Shown here one piece after another: positions 52,442-61,797 of a stretch of 64,000 bases of DNA. The translations under genes were made by a program, and so were the position numbers. Every line of letters starts with the position of its first letter. Position 1 is the first letter of the stretch. A model generated the notes under the pieces. That model saw only the letters and a program-made list of their open reading frames with translations. It did no database searches and had not been told where the DNA came from. The stretch comes from Kumtagia sp963839725 (GTDB lineage Bacteria > Pseudomonadota > Alphaproteobacteria > Rhizobiales > Rhizobiaceae), in the NCBI GenBank assembly GCA_963839725.1, contig CAWIWT010000007.1:186001-250000 (forward strand). Reading direction: 5' to 3'.

Positions 52442-54217
52442 TAACTCACCGGCCAGACTACAAGAAGCAGCGGCACTGCCGCAAGGATCACGATGATCGA
52501 CAGCGGCAGGCCGAGGCGGGGATAGTCGGAGAATTTGTAGCCACCTGGACCCATCACCAGCGTATTGCACTGGTGTCCGATCGGCGTGAGAAAGTCGCAG
52601 CCGGCTCCAATCGCCACAGCCATCAGGAACGCCTCGGGCTTGTATCCGAGCCCCGAGGCGAAACCGGCTGCGATAGGCGCCATGACGAGGACGGTCGCCG
52701 CATTGTTGAGGAAGGGCGTGACAGCCATCGCCGTCACCAGGATCAACCCGAGTGCGGCATAGGCTGGAAGGCCCGAACTAACATTGGCAAGCACGGCGGC
52801 GAGGACGTCGGTGGCCCCTGTGGTTCTCAGCGAGTCGCTGACGGGAATCAATGTCGCCAGCATCACTAGGATGGGCCCATCGACGGCGGAGTACACTTCG
52901 CGCAGCGGAATGACGCGGAATAGCACCATTGCCACCGCTGCGGCGAAAAACGCCACGGGCACCGGAACGACACCGAGCGCCGTCGTTCCCATCGCGGCGA
53001 CAAGGATTGCGACGGGGATTAGCCCGCGCCGCGCGCTGCCGATCAGCAAGGGCCGCTCGGCGAGCGGCAACAGGTGAAATTCGCGCAGGAATTCCGGCAT
53101 CGAGGCATGGTTGCCCTGTAGCAGGACGATGTCTCCAAGTCGGAAGACGATCTTGCCGGGATCCTGATCGAGCCGCGCGCCCTTCCGGCTTACCGCCAAC
53201 AGATTGACGTTGAAGCGGTGATAGAGTGCGAGACCCTGCGCGGACCAGCCGAGCAGGCTGGAGTTTTCGCCGACCACGGCTTCAATCGCCAAAATCTCAG
53301 ACGACTGACCTTCCCGCATTAGTTCGCGGTCGCCCGTTATGCTCAGTTTTGCCTTCGCCACCAGGCCGTCGAGGGCGTGCGGGTCGCCTTCGATGATCAG
53401 TCGGTCTCCGTCGCGCAGGATTGCATCCGGGAAGGGCGTGATGCGCAACGTCCCGTCTCGCAGGATTGAGGTGATGACCGCTTCGCCACCAGCCATCTTC
53501 AGGAGGTCGGCGACGGTCTTGCCAACAACGGCAGACTGCCGCGGTCACCTTGGCCTCCGCCACATAGTTCCGAATATCCAGCGCGTGGTGGACGGCGACG
53601 TCCCGACGGGTGCGCGAGGGGACGATCCAATAGAAAAGCGCAAGGAAGACAATGCCGACAACCGTCAGGGCGAGTCCAACCGGCGTGAAATCGAACATCG
53701 TGAAGCTTTCGCCGGTGATCTCCTGGCGCAGCCGTGAGACGACGATGTTGGGCGACGTGCCGATCTGGGTCATCAGCCCGCCGAGCAGCGACGCGAACGC
53801 CATCGGCATCAGGAAAGCCGATGGCGAGGCGTTGGAGCGCCTGGCAAACTGGAAGGCGATGGGGATCATGATCGCCAGCGCGCCGATGTTCTTCACGAAG
53901 GCCGACAGAACTGCCACGACAACGACGAGCAGGACAAGCTGCGCGCGGACGGAAGAAAGGTTCGGCGCAAAGCGATATACACCGAACTCCATTATCCCAC
54001 TGCGCGCCACGCCCGCGCTCACCAGAAGCGCGCTGCCTACGATAATGACGATGTCGTCGCTGAATCCGCTGAAAGCCTTATCGAGCGGCACGACCCCGAC
54101 AGCGAGGGCCAGCAGAAGCGAAAGCGCCGCAACGACATCATATCGGAAGCGGCCCCAGATGAATGCGGCCATCATTACGGCGATGACGCCGACCGAGAGG
54201 ATCTGCGGCCATGTCAT
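52441..54217 (-). CDS. SLC13/DASS family transporter with TrkA-C domains, interrupted by a frameshift
   Basis: From ATG 54217 (MTWPQILSVGVIAVMMAAFIWGRFRYDVVAAL) the first half shows six or so helices and MTQIGTSPNIVVSRLRQEITG, the SNT-like substrate motif; the second half has RCK_C/TrkA-C segments (LRDGDRLIIEGDPHAL, FRLGDIVLLQGNH) and further helices with AVTPFLNNAATVLVMAP and CDFLTPIGHQCNTLVMG. The two halves are in different frames: the first runs off near KVTAAVCRCWQ and the second should join as SAVVGKTVADLLKMAGG. The span of 1777 bases is 3x592+1. One extra base near 53540-53546 explains it. Members carry dicarboxylates, sulfate or other anions across the inner membrane. Error or genuine decay cannot be told apart here. 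Confidence 0.85.
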
Positions 54218-54300
54218 CGGGGGAGCCCCAAGCTTACTTGATCACCAGACAACGCAGCACCGGCGGTTTTCGTTGCGAACTTGCCGCTCACCGCCTTGCG

Positions 54301-55197
54301 TCAAACCTTCGTCAGATCGAGACCGTTCAGCCCCGCCACGAAATCGGACAGCATCGGCACAAAGTCGGAACCGCGTCCGGCGGCGATCGGCAAGGCGAAG
54401 GCGTTGCGCACCGCCGCACCCATCGGATTGGCGACGCCGGAGGATTGGGCGAACGATGCGAGATAGTTCATGTCTTTTAGCGCATTGGCGAGCGTGAAGC
54501 GGTGGGCGTTCTCGTTGCGGTTCACGACATAGTCGAAAAACGTCTGGTAGAAACCGCAATCCATCCGGCCGCCGCGCATGACGCTATCGAATACCTTTGG
54601 CGTCAGTCCGACCTTGGCGCCGAGGCTCAACGCCTCCGAATAGAGCGACGCGTAGCCCATCGACAGGAAGTTGTTGAGGAGTTTCATCGTATGGCCCGTG
54701 CCGACTGGCCCGGTATGAACGATGCGGCCGGCGAAGGCGTCGACCACCGCGTGTGCACGCGGGTAATCCTCCGCGGAGGCGCCAACCATAACGTCGAGAG
54801 TGCCTTCCGCGGCCTCCTTCGGCGTGCGGCTCAGCGGCGCGTCCACCAGCGTAATGCCCTTGGCCTTCAGTTCGCTTGCCAGCCGCATTGTGACGGCTGG
54901 ATCGGAGGTCGAGCAGTCGATGATCATCAGGGGCTTCCCGGCCGAAGTGAGGCCGGACGGGCCATTGATTGCGGCCTCCACTTCCGGCGAGCCGGTGACG
55001 CATAGCACGACGATGTCCGACGTCTCGGCCAGTTCGCGAAGGTTTGCAGCTTCCGAAGCGCCTGCGGCGACAAGTCGGTCCACTGCGTCGCGGCGGCGAT
55101 GCGCCACGACGGTTAGCGGCCAGCCTTTCCTGACGATGTTGGTGGCCATACCCTCGCCCATATTGCCGAGGCCGATGAACCCGATGCGCTCCTTCAT
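54301..55197 (-). CDS. NAD(P)-dependent 3-hydroxyisobutyrate dehydrogenase-like protein
   Basis: 298 residues. The Rossmann motif IGFIGLGNMGEGMATNIV, the substrate-binding DCSTSDPAVTM, DAPLSRTPKEAAEGTLDVMVGA and the conserved Lys in GTGHTMKLLNNFLSMG fit the beta-hydroxyacid dehydrogenase family. The standard DAPVSGG element reads DAPLSRT, so the substrate may not be 3-hydroxyisobutyrate. Near mmsA and the bkd operon a valine-degradation role is tempting but unproven; the gene is 1.3 kb from mmsA. Divergent from the SNase-fold gene. Confidence 0.9.
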   Translation of the reverse strand: MKERIGFIGLGNMGEGMATNIVRKGWPLTVVAHRRRDAVDRLVAAGASEAANLRELAETSDIVVLCVTGSPEVEAAINGPSGLTSAGKPLMIIDCSTSDPAVTMRLASELKAKGITLVDAPLSRTPKEAAEGTLDVMVGASAEDYPRAHAVVDAFAGRIVHTGPVGTGHTMKLLNNFLSMGYASLYSEALSLGAKVGLTPKVFDSVMRGGRMDCGFYQTFFDYVVNRNENAHRFTLANALKDMNYLASFAQSSGVANPMGAAVRNAFALPIAAGRGSDFVPMLSDFVAGLNGLDLTKV

Positions 55198-55366
55198 GAT
55201 CGCCCTCTCCCAAGCTGTGTTGTTTTTGCTGAGTGCGCGCGAAGTCTACAGGCAAAAGGCTAAGGTTCCAGCCCATTTCCCGATATCCGCCTTTGGGAGG
55301 AGAAATCTGAAAGCAGGGTTTTCATCGTCAATCGGGACGCTAAAAGGAGCGCGCGATGGAGGATCG

Positions 55367-55957
55367 ATGTTCCGGCAGACGATGAAATTGCTCTCGGTGG
55401 CGGTGTTGGCTGGATCGGCTGCGCTGAACCCCGCAACAGCTCAAACCAATTCGGGCGATCCGGTCTGGTCATCCCAGCCGAAGCGTGTCGACAAGACGCA
55501 TCAGTCAATGGAACGACTGCCGGCGAAGCCCGCTCCGGAGATGGCGGAACCCACGGCCGATAAGTATCCGCTCAAACTGAAACGGACGCTGCCGTTCCGG
55601 GTGATCGACAGCGTCAGCTTCGTTCACGGCGGCAAGAAGTACCGTCTGATCGATCTCGATGCGGTTCCTGCCGCCAAGACCTGCGCGAAGGAGGATGGCC
55701 AGCGCTGGGCATGCGGGTTGAAATCGCGTGTTGCTCTCGCCGGGCTTCTTAGGGGCAAGCAGATCCGTTGCGCACCGTCGGGCGAGAAGGACGGTTTTGT
55801 TCTGGTGGAGTGTGTCCGAGGCAACAAGGATATTGGCGGCCTTTTGGCGGAGGCTGGTTATGCGCTCGCCGTGGGCGAGCACTATCGCACTGAGCAGGAC
55901 AGCGCGAAGCAAGGGAAGGCCGGAGTTTGGGCCGATCCGGCAGCTTTGAGCAACTGA
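55367..55957 (+). CDS. Secreted SNase-fold (thermonuclease-like) protein, catalytic Glu apparently missing
   Basis: 196 residues from ATG at 55367 (GGAGG four bases upstream); an ATG five codons on is an alternative. A signal peptide (LLSVAVLAGSAALNPATA) precedes a proline-rich segment and an SNase-like domain with FRVIDSVSFVHGGKKYRLIDLDAVP and a pair of cysteines (TCAKEDG, WACGL). In nucleases the segment RLxGIDAPE carries the catalytic Glu; here it is RLIDLDAVPAA. It may be non-enzymatic. Periplasmic or exported. Confidence 0.8.
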   Translation: MFRQTMKLLSVAVLAGSAALNPATAQTNSGDPVWSSQPKRVDKTHQSMERLPAKPAPEMAEPTADKYPLKLKRTLPFRVIDSVSFVHGGKKYRLIDLDAVPAAKTCAKEDGQRWACGLKSRVALAGLLRGKQIRCAPSGEKDGFVLVECVRGNKDIGGLLAEAGYALAVGEHYRTEQDSAKQGKAGVWADPAALSN

Positions 55958-56076
55958 CCCATAAAACGACGGCTCGTTGTCGGAAATGTCTGGCCCCGAA
56001 CGTCTTCAACGCAAGTTCATCGTCGCGCGGCAGACAAGGTGTCTGTCCGGGCGTAAACCACAGGAGAACCCTGCGC

Positions 56077-56628
56077 ATGGGCAAAACCGCCGCAATCATC
56101 ATCGCCAGGCTGATTTTCGCCGGTGTCTTTGCAATGGCGGCTGGCTTCAAATTCGCTGGCATGCAGGACACCGGCAACTATATTGCGGCCGCGGGATTTC
56201 CGTTTCCCTTGGCGTTGGCGTGGATCGCCGCAGTGTTCGAAGTCGCGCTGGTGATCGGCTTCCTGACCGGGGCGTTCTTCCGCGAGGCCGCGCTTCTTGC
56301 GGCCATCTATGTGATATTCCTGGCCTTTGCGTTCCACGGGCCATCGCACTGGAAGGGCAACCAGGCTGAATTCGGCTTCTTCGTGGACCACTTCACGTTC
56401 TTCGCAGGGCTTCTCTTCGCGGCCGTTCATGGTCCCGGCGAAAAATTGGCGGTGCGATGCTGCGACTTATCTGGAAGTAGCGTGTTCATGAAAAAGGGCC
56501 GCAGCTTGCTGCAGCCCTCTTTCCTGAAGAACAGACTATCAACTCAGTTCATCGTCGGGATGACGAATTCCGCGCCGTCCTTGATGCCGGACGGCCAGCG
56601 CGAGGTGACCGTCTTGGTCTTGGTGTAG
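56077..56628 (+). CDS. DoxX family membrane protein with a probable run-on C-terminus
   Basis: 183 residues from ATG at 56077 (GGAG ten bases upstream). Four helices (IIIARLIFAGVFAMAAGFKF, LALAWIAAVFEVALVIGFL, AALLAAIYVIFLAFAF, FFVDHFTFFAGLLFAAV) define DoxX; the family usually ends soon after HGPGEKL, near 56450. The extra 55 residues read through the mmsA terminator hairpin and into the antisense of mmsA, so the tail is suspect. Shifting frame near 56450-56460 would end the gene at 56480 or 56491. Function unknown. Confidence 0.8.
   Translation: MGKTAAIIIARLIFAGVFAMAAGFKFAGMQDTGNYIAAAGFPFPLALAWIAAVFEVALVIGFLTGAFFREAALLAAIYVIFLAFAFHGPSHWKGNQAEFGFFVDHFTFFAGLLFAAVHGPGEKLAVRCCDLSGSSVFMKKGRSLLQPSFLKNRLSTQFIVGMTNSAPSLMPDGQREVTVLVLV
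56491..56523 (-). terminator. Rho-independent terminator of mmsA
   Basis: On the minus strand, GGGCTGCAGC-AA-GCTGCGGCCC is followed by TTTTTC, 21 bases after the mmsA stop. The same hairpin followed by CTCTTTCC on the plus strand could serve the DoxX gene too. Confidence 0.85.
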
Positions 56629-58040
56629 AAGCGGAACGCGTCCGGCCCGTGCTGGTTCAAGTCGCCGAAGCCGGAACCCTTCCAGCCGCCAAAGGTGTAG
56701 TAGGCGATCGGCACCGGGATCGGCACGTTGACGCCGACCATGCCGACCTGCACGCGGCTTGCAAAATCCCGCGCCGCGTCGCCGTCGCGCGTGTAGATGG
56801 CGACGCCATTGCCCATTTCATGGTCGTTGGCGAGCTTGATCGCGTTCTCGTAGGTCGGCGCGCGCACCACCGACAGCACCGGGCCAAAGATCTCTTCCTT
56901 GTAGATGCGCATGTCTGCGGTGACGTTGTCGAACAGGCAGCCGCCCATGTAGTAGCCGTTTTCGTAGCCCTGCATCGAGAAGCCGCGGCCGTCGACCACC
57001 AGCTTGGCGCCTTCCTTGACGCCGATATCGACGTAGCCCTTGACGCGCTCGAGCGCCTCCCTGGTCACCAGCGGACCGAAATCGGCCGAAGAATCGGTCG
57101 ACGGACCGACCTTCAGGCTCTCGACGCGCGGAATGAGCTTGTCGAAGAGCCGGTTCGCCGTGTCGTTGCCGACCGGCACCGCCACCGAGATCGCCATGCA
57201 GCGCTCGCCGGCCGAGCCGTAGCCGGCGCCGATCAGCGCGTCGACCGTCTGGTCCATGTCGGCGTCGGGCATGATGATCATGTGGTTCTTGGCCCCGCCG
57301 AAGCACTGCACTCGCTTGCCCGCCGCGCAGCCGCGCGAATAGATGTAATGCGCGATCGGCGTCGAACCGACGAAGCCGATGGCCTTGATGTCCGGATCGT
57401 CGAGTATGGCGTCGACCACCTCCTTGTCGCCGTTGACGACGTTGAGCACGCCCGCCGGCAGGCCGGCCTCGATGAACAGTTCGGCGATCCTGAGCGGTAC
57501 GCCCGGATCGCGCTCCGACGGCTTGAGGATGAAGGCGTTGCCGCAAGCAATGGCGGGAGCGATCTTCCACAGCGGTATCATAGCCGGGAAGTTGAACGGG
57601 GTGATGCCGGCGACGACGCCGAGCGGCTGACGCATCGAATAGACATCGATGCCGGGGCCCGCGCCGTCGGTAAACTCGCCCTTCATCATATGCGGCGCGC
57701 CGATGCAAACTTCGACCACTTCAAGGCCGCGCTGGATGTCGCCCTTGGCGTCCGCGATCGTCTTGCCGTGTTCGCGGGCCAGTATTTCGGCCAGCGAGTC
57801 GTATTCGCGGTTGGCGAGTTCGAGGAACTTCATCAGAACGCGCACACGGCGCTGTGGGTTGGTGGCAGCCCATTTTGGCTGTGCCGCCTTGGCGTTCTCG
57901 ACTGCGGCGCGAAGTTCTTCCTGCGAGGCCAGCGCTACGGTGCCGCGCACCGTGCCGTCCATGGGCTGCATGACGTCCTGCTTGCGCCCGCTCGTTCCGG
58001 CGACGCGCTTGCCGCCGATGAAATGGCCATATTCGATCAT
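56544..58040 (-). CDS. mmsA: CoA-acylating methylmalonate-semialdehyde dehydrogenase
   Basis: 498 residues from ATG at 58040, with GGGAGCG upstream; the longer frame to the right is not conserved. ITPFNFPAMIPLWKIAPAIACGN, FVGSTPIAHYIY, FGGAKNHMIIMPDADMD and catalytic Cys281 in AGERCMAISV are diagnostic of MmsA/IolA. It converts methylmalonate semialdehyde (valine, thymine) or malonate semialdehyde (inositol) to propionyl- or acetyl-CoA. A LysR gene is divergent, and a well-formed terminator follows. No iol genes are in the window, so a valine role is likelier. Confidence 0.96.
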   Translation of the reverse strand: MIEYGHFIGGKRVAGTSGRKQDVMQPMDGTVRGTVALASQEELRAAVENAKAAQPKWAATNPQRRVRVLMKFLELANREYDSLAEILAREHGKTIADAKGDIQRGLEVVEVCIGAPHMMKGEFTDGAGPGIDVYSMRQPLGVVAGITPFNFPAMIPLWKIAPAIACGNAFILKPSERDPGVPLRIAELFIEAGLPAGVLNVVNGDKEVVDAILDDPDIKAIGFVGSTPIAHYIYSRGCAAGKRVQCFGGAKNHMIIMPDADMDQTVDALIGAGYGSAGERCMAISVAVPVGNDTANRLFDKLIPRVESLKVGPSTDSSADFGPLVTREALERVKGYVDIGVKEGAKLVVDGRGFSMQGYENGYYMGGCLFDNVTADMRIYKEEIFGPVLSVVRAPTYENAIKLANDHEMGNGVAIYTRDGDAARDFASRVQVGMVGVNVPIPVPIAYYTFGGWKGSGFGDLNQHGPDAFRFYTKTKTVTSRWPSGIKDGAEFVIPTMN

Positions 58041-58144
58041 TGTTTCGCTCCCTTTGATGTGATGCCATTGTCCTGCTTTGGATGGCAAATGGCAACGCGA
58101 GGGAAATCGCAGCCGTTGTGCATGGAATGTAGAGCAGATAGGTA

Positions 58145-58161
58145 TCGAATGTCGAAATTCG
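58145..58161. promoter_or_regulatory. Candidate LysR-box in the mmsA-lysR interval
   Basis: CGAAT-N6-ATTCG (58146-58150 and 58157-58161) is a perfect dyad that includes a T-N11-A spacing (T58145, A58157), the LysR-family signature, about 105 bases upstream of mmsA. Assignment to the divergent LysR gene is inferred. Confidence 0.45.
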
Positions 58162-58206
58162 CATAAAAGGTTGAGATGATTTGGGCATGATGGAGCCCTT
58201 CGCACC

Positions 58207-58313
58207 CCCACCTGTCTCGCAAGGATCGCTCCGCTCACACTGCTCCGCGAATTGCCGGGGCGACCCACCGGTCTCGCCCGCCTGTCGGACCCCCACAACG
58301 GGGAGGGTAAGGA
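58207..58313. repeat. Possible degenerate GC-rich intergenic repeat before the LysR gene
   Basis: CCCCCACCTGTCTCGC near the left and GACCCCCACAACGGGGAGGG near the right recall the GGGGAGGGT/ACCCCCAC words of the element between bkdB and lpdA, but the two halves do not pair well. Low confidence. Confidence 0.35.
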
Positions 58314-58314
58314 C

Positions 58315-59196
58315 ATGAACTGGGACGACGTCCGCATATTCCTCGCGGTGGCGCGCGCTGGGCAGATCCTGGGCGCGGCGCGGCGGCTCGATCTCAACCA
58401 TGCGACGGTTTCGCGCCGTATCGCCGCACTTGAGGAGGCGCTGAATGCCAGGCTCTTTCGCCGGTTGACGACAGGCAGCGAATTGACGCCAGCCGGCGAG
58501 CGCTTTCTCGAGATTGCCGAACGGATGGAAGCGGACATGCTGGCCGCGAGAGCTGAAGTCTCAGGCGATGGCGACGCGGTGTCCGGCACGGTCCGAATCG
58601 GCGCTCCTGATGGCTTTGGCGTCGCGTTCCTGGCGCCGCGGCTGGGCGCGCTCACGGAGATGCATCCGGAGCTTAATATCCAGCTTGTGCCGGTGCCGCG
58701 CTCATTCTCGCTTTCGCGGCGCGAGGCCGATATTGCAATCACCACGGAGCGCCCGACACAAGGCCGGCTGGTGGCGGCGAAGCTGGTCGATTACTCGCTT
58801 GGGCTTTTCGCCTCGCGCGCCTATGCCGACGCGTACGGCCTGCCGGAGGCGCGCGCCGGGCTGTCGCGGCACCGTTTGGTCGGCTACGTCCCCGACCTCG
58901 TCATCAACCCTTCGCTCGACTACGCGACCGAATTCGATCCTGCTTGGAGCGCCGGCTTCATGATTTCCTCAGCGCTCGGGCAAGCGGAAGCGGTGAAGGC
59001 TGGTGCGGGCATTGGCATTGTCCATACATTCGTCGCTCGGGCCATGCCGGAACTTGTCCTCGTCGCTTCGATACCGCCAATCAAACGCGCCTACTGGCTG
59101 GTTTATCACGAATCGATGCGCAGACTGAGCCGAATACAGGCGGTTGCCGGATTCATTCAGAAAGCGGTTGAGAAAGAGCGTGGCCTTTTCTCGTAG
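58315..59196 (+). CDS. LysR family transcriptional regulator
   Basis: 293 residues from ATG at 58315, after GGGGAGGGTAAGG. The winged helix-turn-helix lies at the N-terminus (WDDVRIFLAVARAGQILGAARRL, HATVSRRIAALEEALNARLF), and a periplasmic-binding-like effector domain follows (VRIGAPDGFGVAFLAP). Divergent from mmsA across a 274-base interval with a LysR-type dyad, so it probably regulates mmsA. Effector unknown, plausibly a branched-chain degradation intermediate. Confidence 0.93.
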   Translation: MNWDDVRIFLAVARAGQILGAARRLDLNHATVSRRIAALEEALNARLFRRLTTGSELTPAGERFLEIAERMEADMLAARAEVSGDGDAVSGTVRIGAPDGFGVAFLAPRLGALTEMHPELNIQLVPVPRSFSLSRREADIAITTERPTQGRLVAAKLVDYSLGLFASRAYADAYGLPEARAGLSRHRLVGYVPDLVINPSLDYATEFDPAWSAGFMISSALGQAEAVKAGAGIGIVHTFVARAMPELVLVASIPPIKRAYWLVYHESMRRLSRIQAVAGFIQKAVEKERGLFS

Positions 59197-59204
59197 TGTG
59201 CCGG

Positions 59205-60458
59205 TCAACTGTAGCGGCTAATCGCCAGTTCCTTCACATCGATGTCCGGTTTCCGGCCGGAGACGATGTCCGCGAGCACGCGACCGGAGCCGCAGCACAT
59301 TGTCCAGCCGAGTGTTCCATGGCCGGTGCTGAGGTAGAGATTGCCATATTTCGTGGCGCCGATGATCGGTGGGCCGTCCGGCGTCATCGGGCGCAGGCCA
59401 CACCAGAATTTCACGCCGTCGAGATTGGCGCCGTGTGGGAAAAGATCGCCCACCGAATGCAGCAGCGTCGCCTTGCGTGCATCGTGCAGGCGCAGATCGT
59501 ATCCGGAAATCTCCGCTGTGCCGCCGGCGCGGATACGCGCGCCGAGCCGGGTGATCGCAACCTTGTAGGTCTCGTCCATGACGGTCGAAACCGGGGCGCC
59601 GCCCTCATCGCTGATCGGCACGGTGATCGAATAGCCCTTGATCGGATAGACCGGCAGCGACAGGCCGATTGGCCGCAGCATAGTCGGCGAATAGCTGCCC
59701 AGCGCCACGATATAAGCATCGGCGGTGAGCAGGCCGGCGCTGGTGGCAACGCCGGTGATTTTTCCGCCCTCGGCCACGATCCGGTTGATCGTCGTGTCGA
59801 ATTTGAAGGTGACGCCACGATCGGCGGCGTGCGAGGCAAGACGCTCGGTGAACATTTGGCAGTCGCCGGTCTCGTCGCCCGGCAGGCGCAAACCTCCGAC
59901 GAATTTGCCCTTCACCCTGGCCAGCGCCGGTTCGGCCGCAATGCAGCCGGCGGGATCCAGAACCTCGAACGGCACGCCAAACTGTTTCAGCACTTCCACA
60001 TCGCCGGAGATGCCCTTGAGCTGCTTTTCAGTGCGGAACAGTTGCAGAGTGCCCTGGCTGCGCTCGTCATAGGTGATACCTGTCGAAGCGCGCAGGTCGC
60101 GCAGACAGTCGCGCGCATATTCCGCGATCGGTACCATGCGCGCCTTGTTGACGGCATAGCTCTTCGAGTTGCAGTTCATCAGCATCTTCAGCACCCACGA
60201 CCACATGGCCGGGTCGATGAGCGGGCGGATGACCAAGGGCCCGTGCTTCATCAGCAGCCATTTGACTGCCTTGATCGGCACGCCGGGGCCGGCCCAGGGA
60301 GACGAATAGCCGGGCGATACCTCGCCGGCATTGGCGAAGCTGGTCTCCAGCGCCGGCCCATTCTGGCGGTCGACGACGGTGACTTCGTGGCCAGCCTCCG
60401 CAAGATAATGCGCTGCGGTCACGCCGATGACGCCGCTTCCGAGTATTAAGATTTTCAT
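59205..60458 (-). CDS. dadA: D-amino acid dehydrogenase
   Basis: 417 residues. The FAD-binding N-terminus ILGSGVIGVTAAHYLAEAGH, the SFANAGEVSPGYSSPWAGPG segment, and CGLRPMTPDGPPIIG with YLSTGHGTLGWTM near the C-terminus match DadA. It oxidises D-amino acids, chiefly D-alanine, to 2-oxoacids at the inner face of the membrane. It follows alr by 81 bases on the same strand, giving a catabolic pair in which the racemase makes D-alanine from L-alanine. Confidence 0.95.
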   Translation of the reverse strand: MKILILGSGVIGVTAAHYLAEAGHEVTVVDRQNGPALETSFANAGEVSPGYSSPWAGPGVPIKAVKWLLMKHGPLVIRPLIDPAMWSWVLKMLMNCNSKSYAVNKARMVPIAEYARDCLRDLRASTGITYDERSQGTLQLFRTEKQLKGISGDVEVLKQFGVPFEVLDPAGCIAAEPALARVKGKFVGGLRLPGDETGDCQMFTERLASHAADRGVTFKFDTTINRIVAEGGKITGVATSAGLLTADAYIVALGSYSPTMLRPIGLSLPVYPIKGYSITVPISDEGGAPVSTVMDETYKVAITRLGARIRAGGTAEISGYDLRLHDARKATLLHSVGDLFPHGANLDGVKFWCGLRPMTPDGPPIIGATKYGNLYLSTGHGTLGWTMCCGSGRVLADIVSGRKPDIDVKELAISRYS

Positions 60459-60539
60459 TGCCGCCCCTCGAAATTCGCCGTGACTTTGTGCAAGTCGTCG
60501 TCCAAAAGCCGCTGTTCAATCTTGGGCGACATCCACTGA

Positions 60540-61733
60540 CTACTCGCCTTTGTAGACGCGATGGAAGCGGTTGCCGAGGCTGGTGAGTATCTCATAGCCG
60601 ATGGTGCCTGCCTGCGCCGCAACGTCGTCCACGCTTTGATGCTCGCCGATCAATTCCACAAGGCTGCCGGTTGGCAGTTCCCCGGCTGGTAAGGCGGAAA
60701 TGTCGAGGATGATGCTGTCCATCGAGACGCGGCCGATGAAGGGCAGGCGGATGCCATTAACGTAGGCGAAGGATGCGGTGCGCCGGTGCCAGCCATCGGC
60801 GTAACCCAGAGAGATCGTGGCAAGTTGGAAGACTCCCGTTGCCTGGGCGGCGTGACCATAGCCAATGCCGTCATTCACGCCCACGGTGCGCGTCTGGACT
60901 ACTTTGGCCTGAAGCCGAACCACCGGCGCCATCGGGTTCGGCTGGCCGGGAAGGGGATTGACGCCGTAGAGCGCGGCGCCCGGCCGGGCAAGGTCGAAAT
61001 GATAGGCTGAGCCCAGGAAGATGCCCGATGAGTTGGCGAGAGATCGCGGCGCATCCGGCAGCCTTGCCGCCAGCCTTTCGAAGGCAGCTTGCTGCGATGC
61101 ATTGGCCGGCTCATGCGGCTCGTCGGCGCGGGCGAGATGGCTCATCACCAGCCGTAAGCCGATTCCGTCGAAAGCCCGGGGATCTGTAGCGATGTGCTCG
61201 ACCTCGGCTGGCGCCATGCCGAGCCGAGCCATGCCGCTGTCCACTTGCGCCGCTGCAGGCAATGTTCGTCCAGTTTTGACCGCCTCACCGCGCCATGCCG
61301 CCAGTTGCACCGCGCTATTCAAGACCGGGATCAGCGCGTGCGCGGCACAAGCGGACTCAGCGCCGGGCGGTAGGCCGTTGAGGATGAAGATTTCCGGCTT
61401 TGCGCCAAGAACCTGGCGCAACGCGATGCCTTCCGCGAGATGCGCGACGAAGAAGATTTCACAACCCTCGGCAAGGAGCGCCGGCGCGACCTTCGCGGCG
61501 CCGAGCCCATAGGCATCGGCTTTGACGACGCCGGCGCATTCAACACCGCCGAGCCTGGCCTTCAGTCGCCGATAATTTTCGCGGATCGCGCCAAGGTCGA
61601 TGGTCAGAATCGCGCCAGCTTCGGCAAGATTTGGCCGGAGCACATGGATGTCGGAGCCGGCGAAGCTTGACGGCGTCATTGCGGATTGCTTGGCATTCGC
61701 AGCGGGCGGTTCTTTGATGGACGGTTGCGTCAA
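60540..61733 (-). CDS. alr: Alanine racemase
   Basis: 397 residues; PLP lysine is Lys71 in VVKADAYGLGA. The catalytic tyrosine lies in VNDGIGYGHAA, and RPGAALYGVNPL and FIGRVSMDSIILDISAL are further family signatures. An internal Met at residue 19 could be the start, as the first 30 residues are not conserved. It interconverts L- and D-alanine for peptidoglycan or, paired with dadA, for catabolism (DadX-like). Confidence 0.95.
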   Translation of the reverse strand: MTQPSIKEPPAANAKQSAMTPSSFAGSDIHVLRPNLAEAGAILTIDLGAIRENYRRLKARLGGVECAGVVKADAYGLGAAKVAPALLAEGCEIFFVAHLAEGIALRQVLGAKPEIFILNGLPPGAESACAAHALIPVLNSAVQLAAWRGEAVKTGRTLPAAAQVDSGMARLGMAPAEVEHIATDPRAFDGIGLRLVMSHLARADEPHEPANASQQAAFERLAARLPDAPRSLANSSGIFLGSAYHFDLARPGAALYGVNPLPGQPNPMAPVVRLQAKVVQTRTVGVNDGIGYGHAAQATGVFQLATISLGYADGWHRRTASFAYVNGIRLPFIGRVSMDSIILDISALPAGELPTGSLVELIGEHQSVDDVAAQAGTIGYEILTSLGNRFHRVYKGE

Positions 61734-61797
61734 TGTGGTTCGGCTGCTCCCTCACGCAGTAAATCAGTAGCGCCGACTGGTCAGGGCCGCAACCGCG

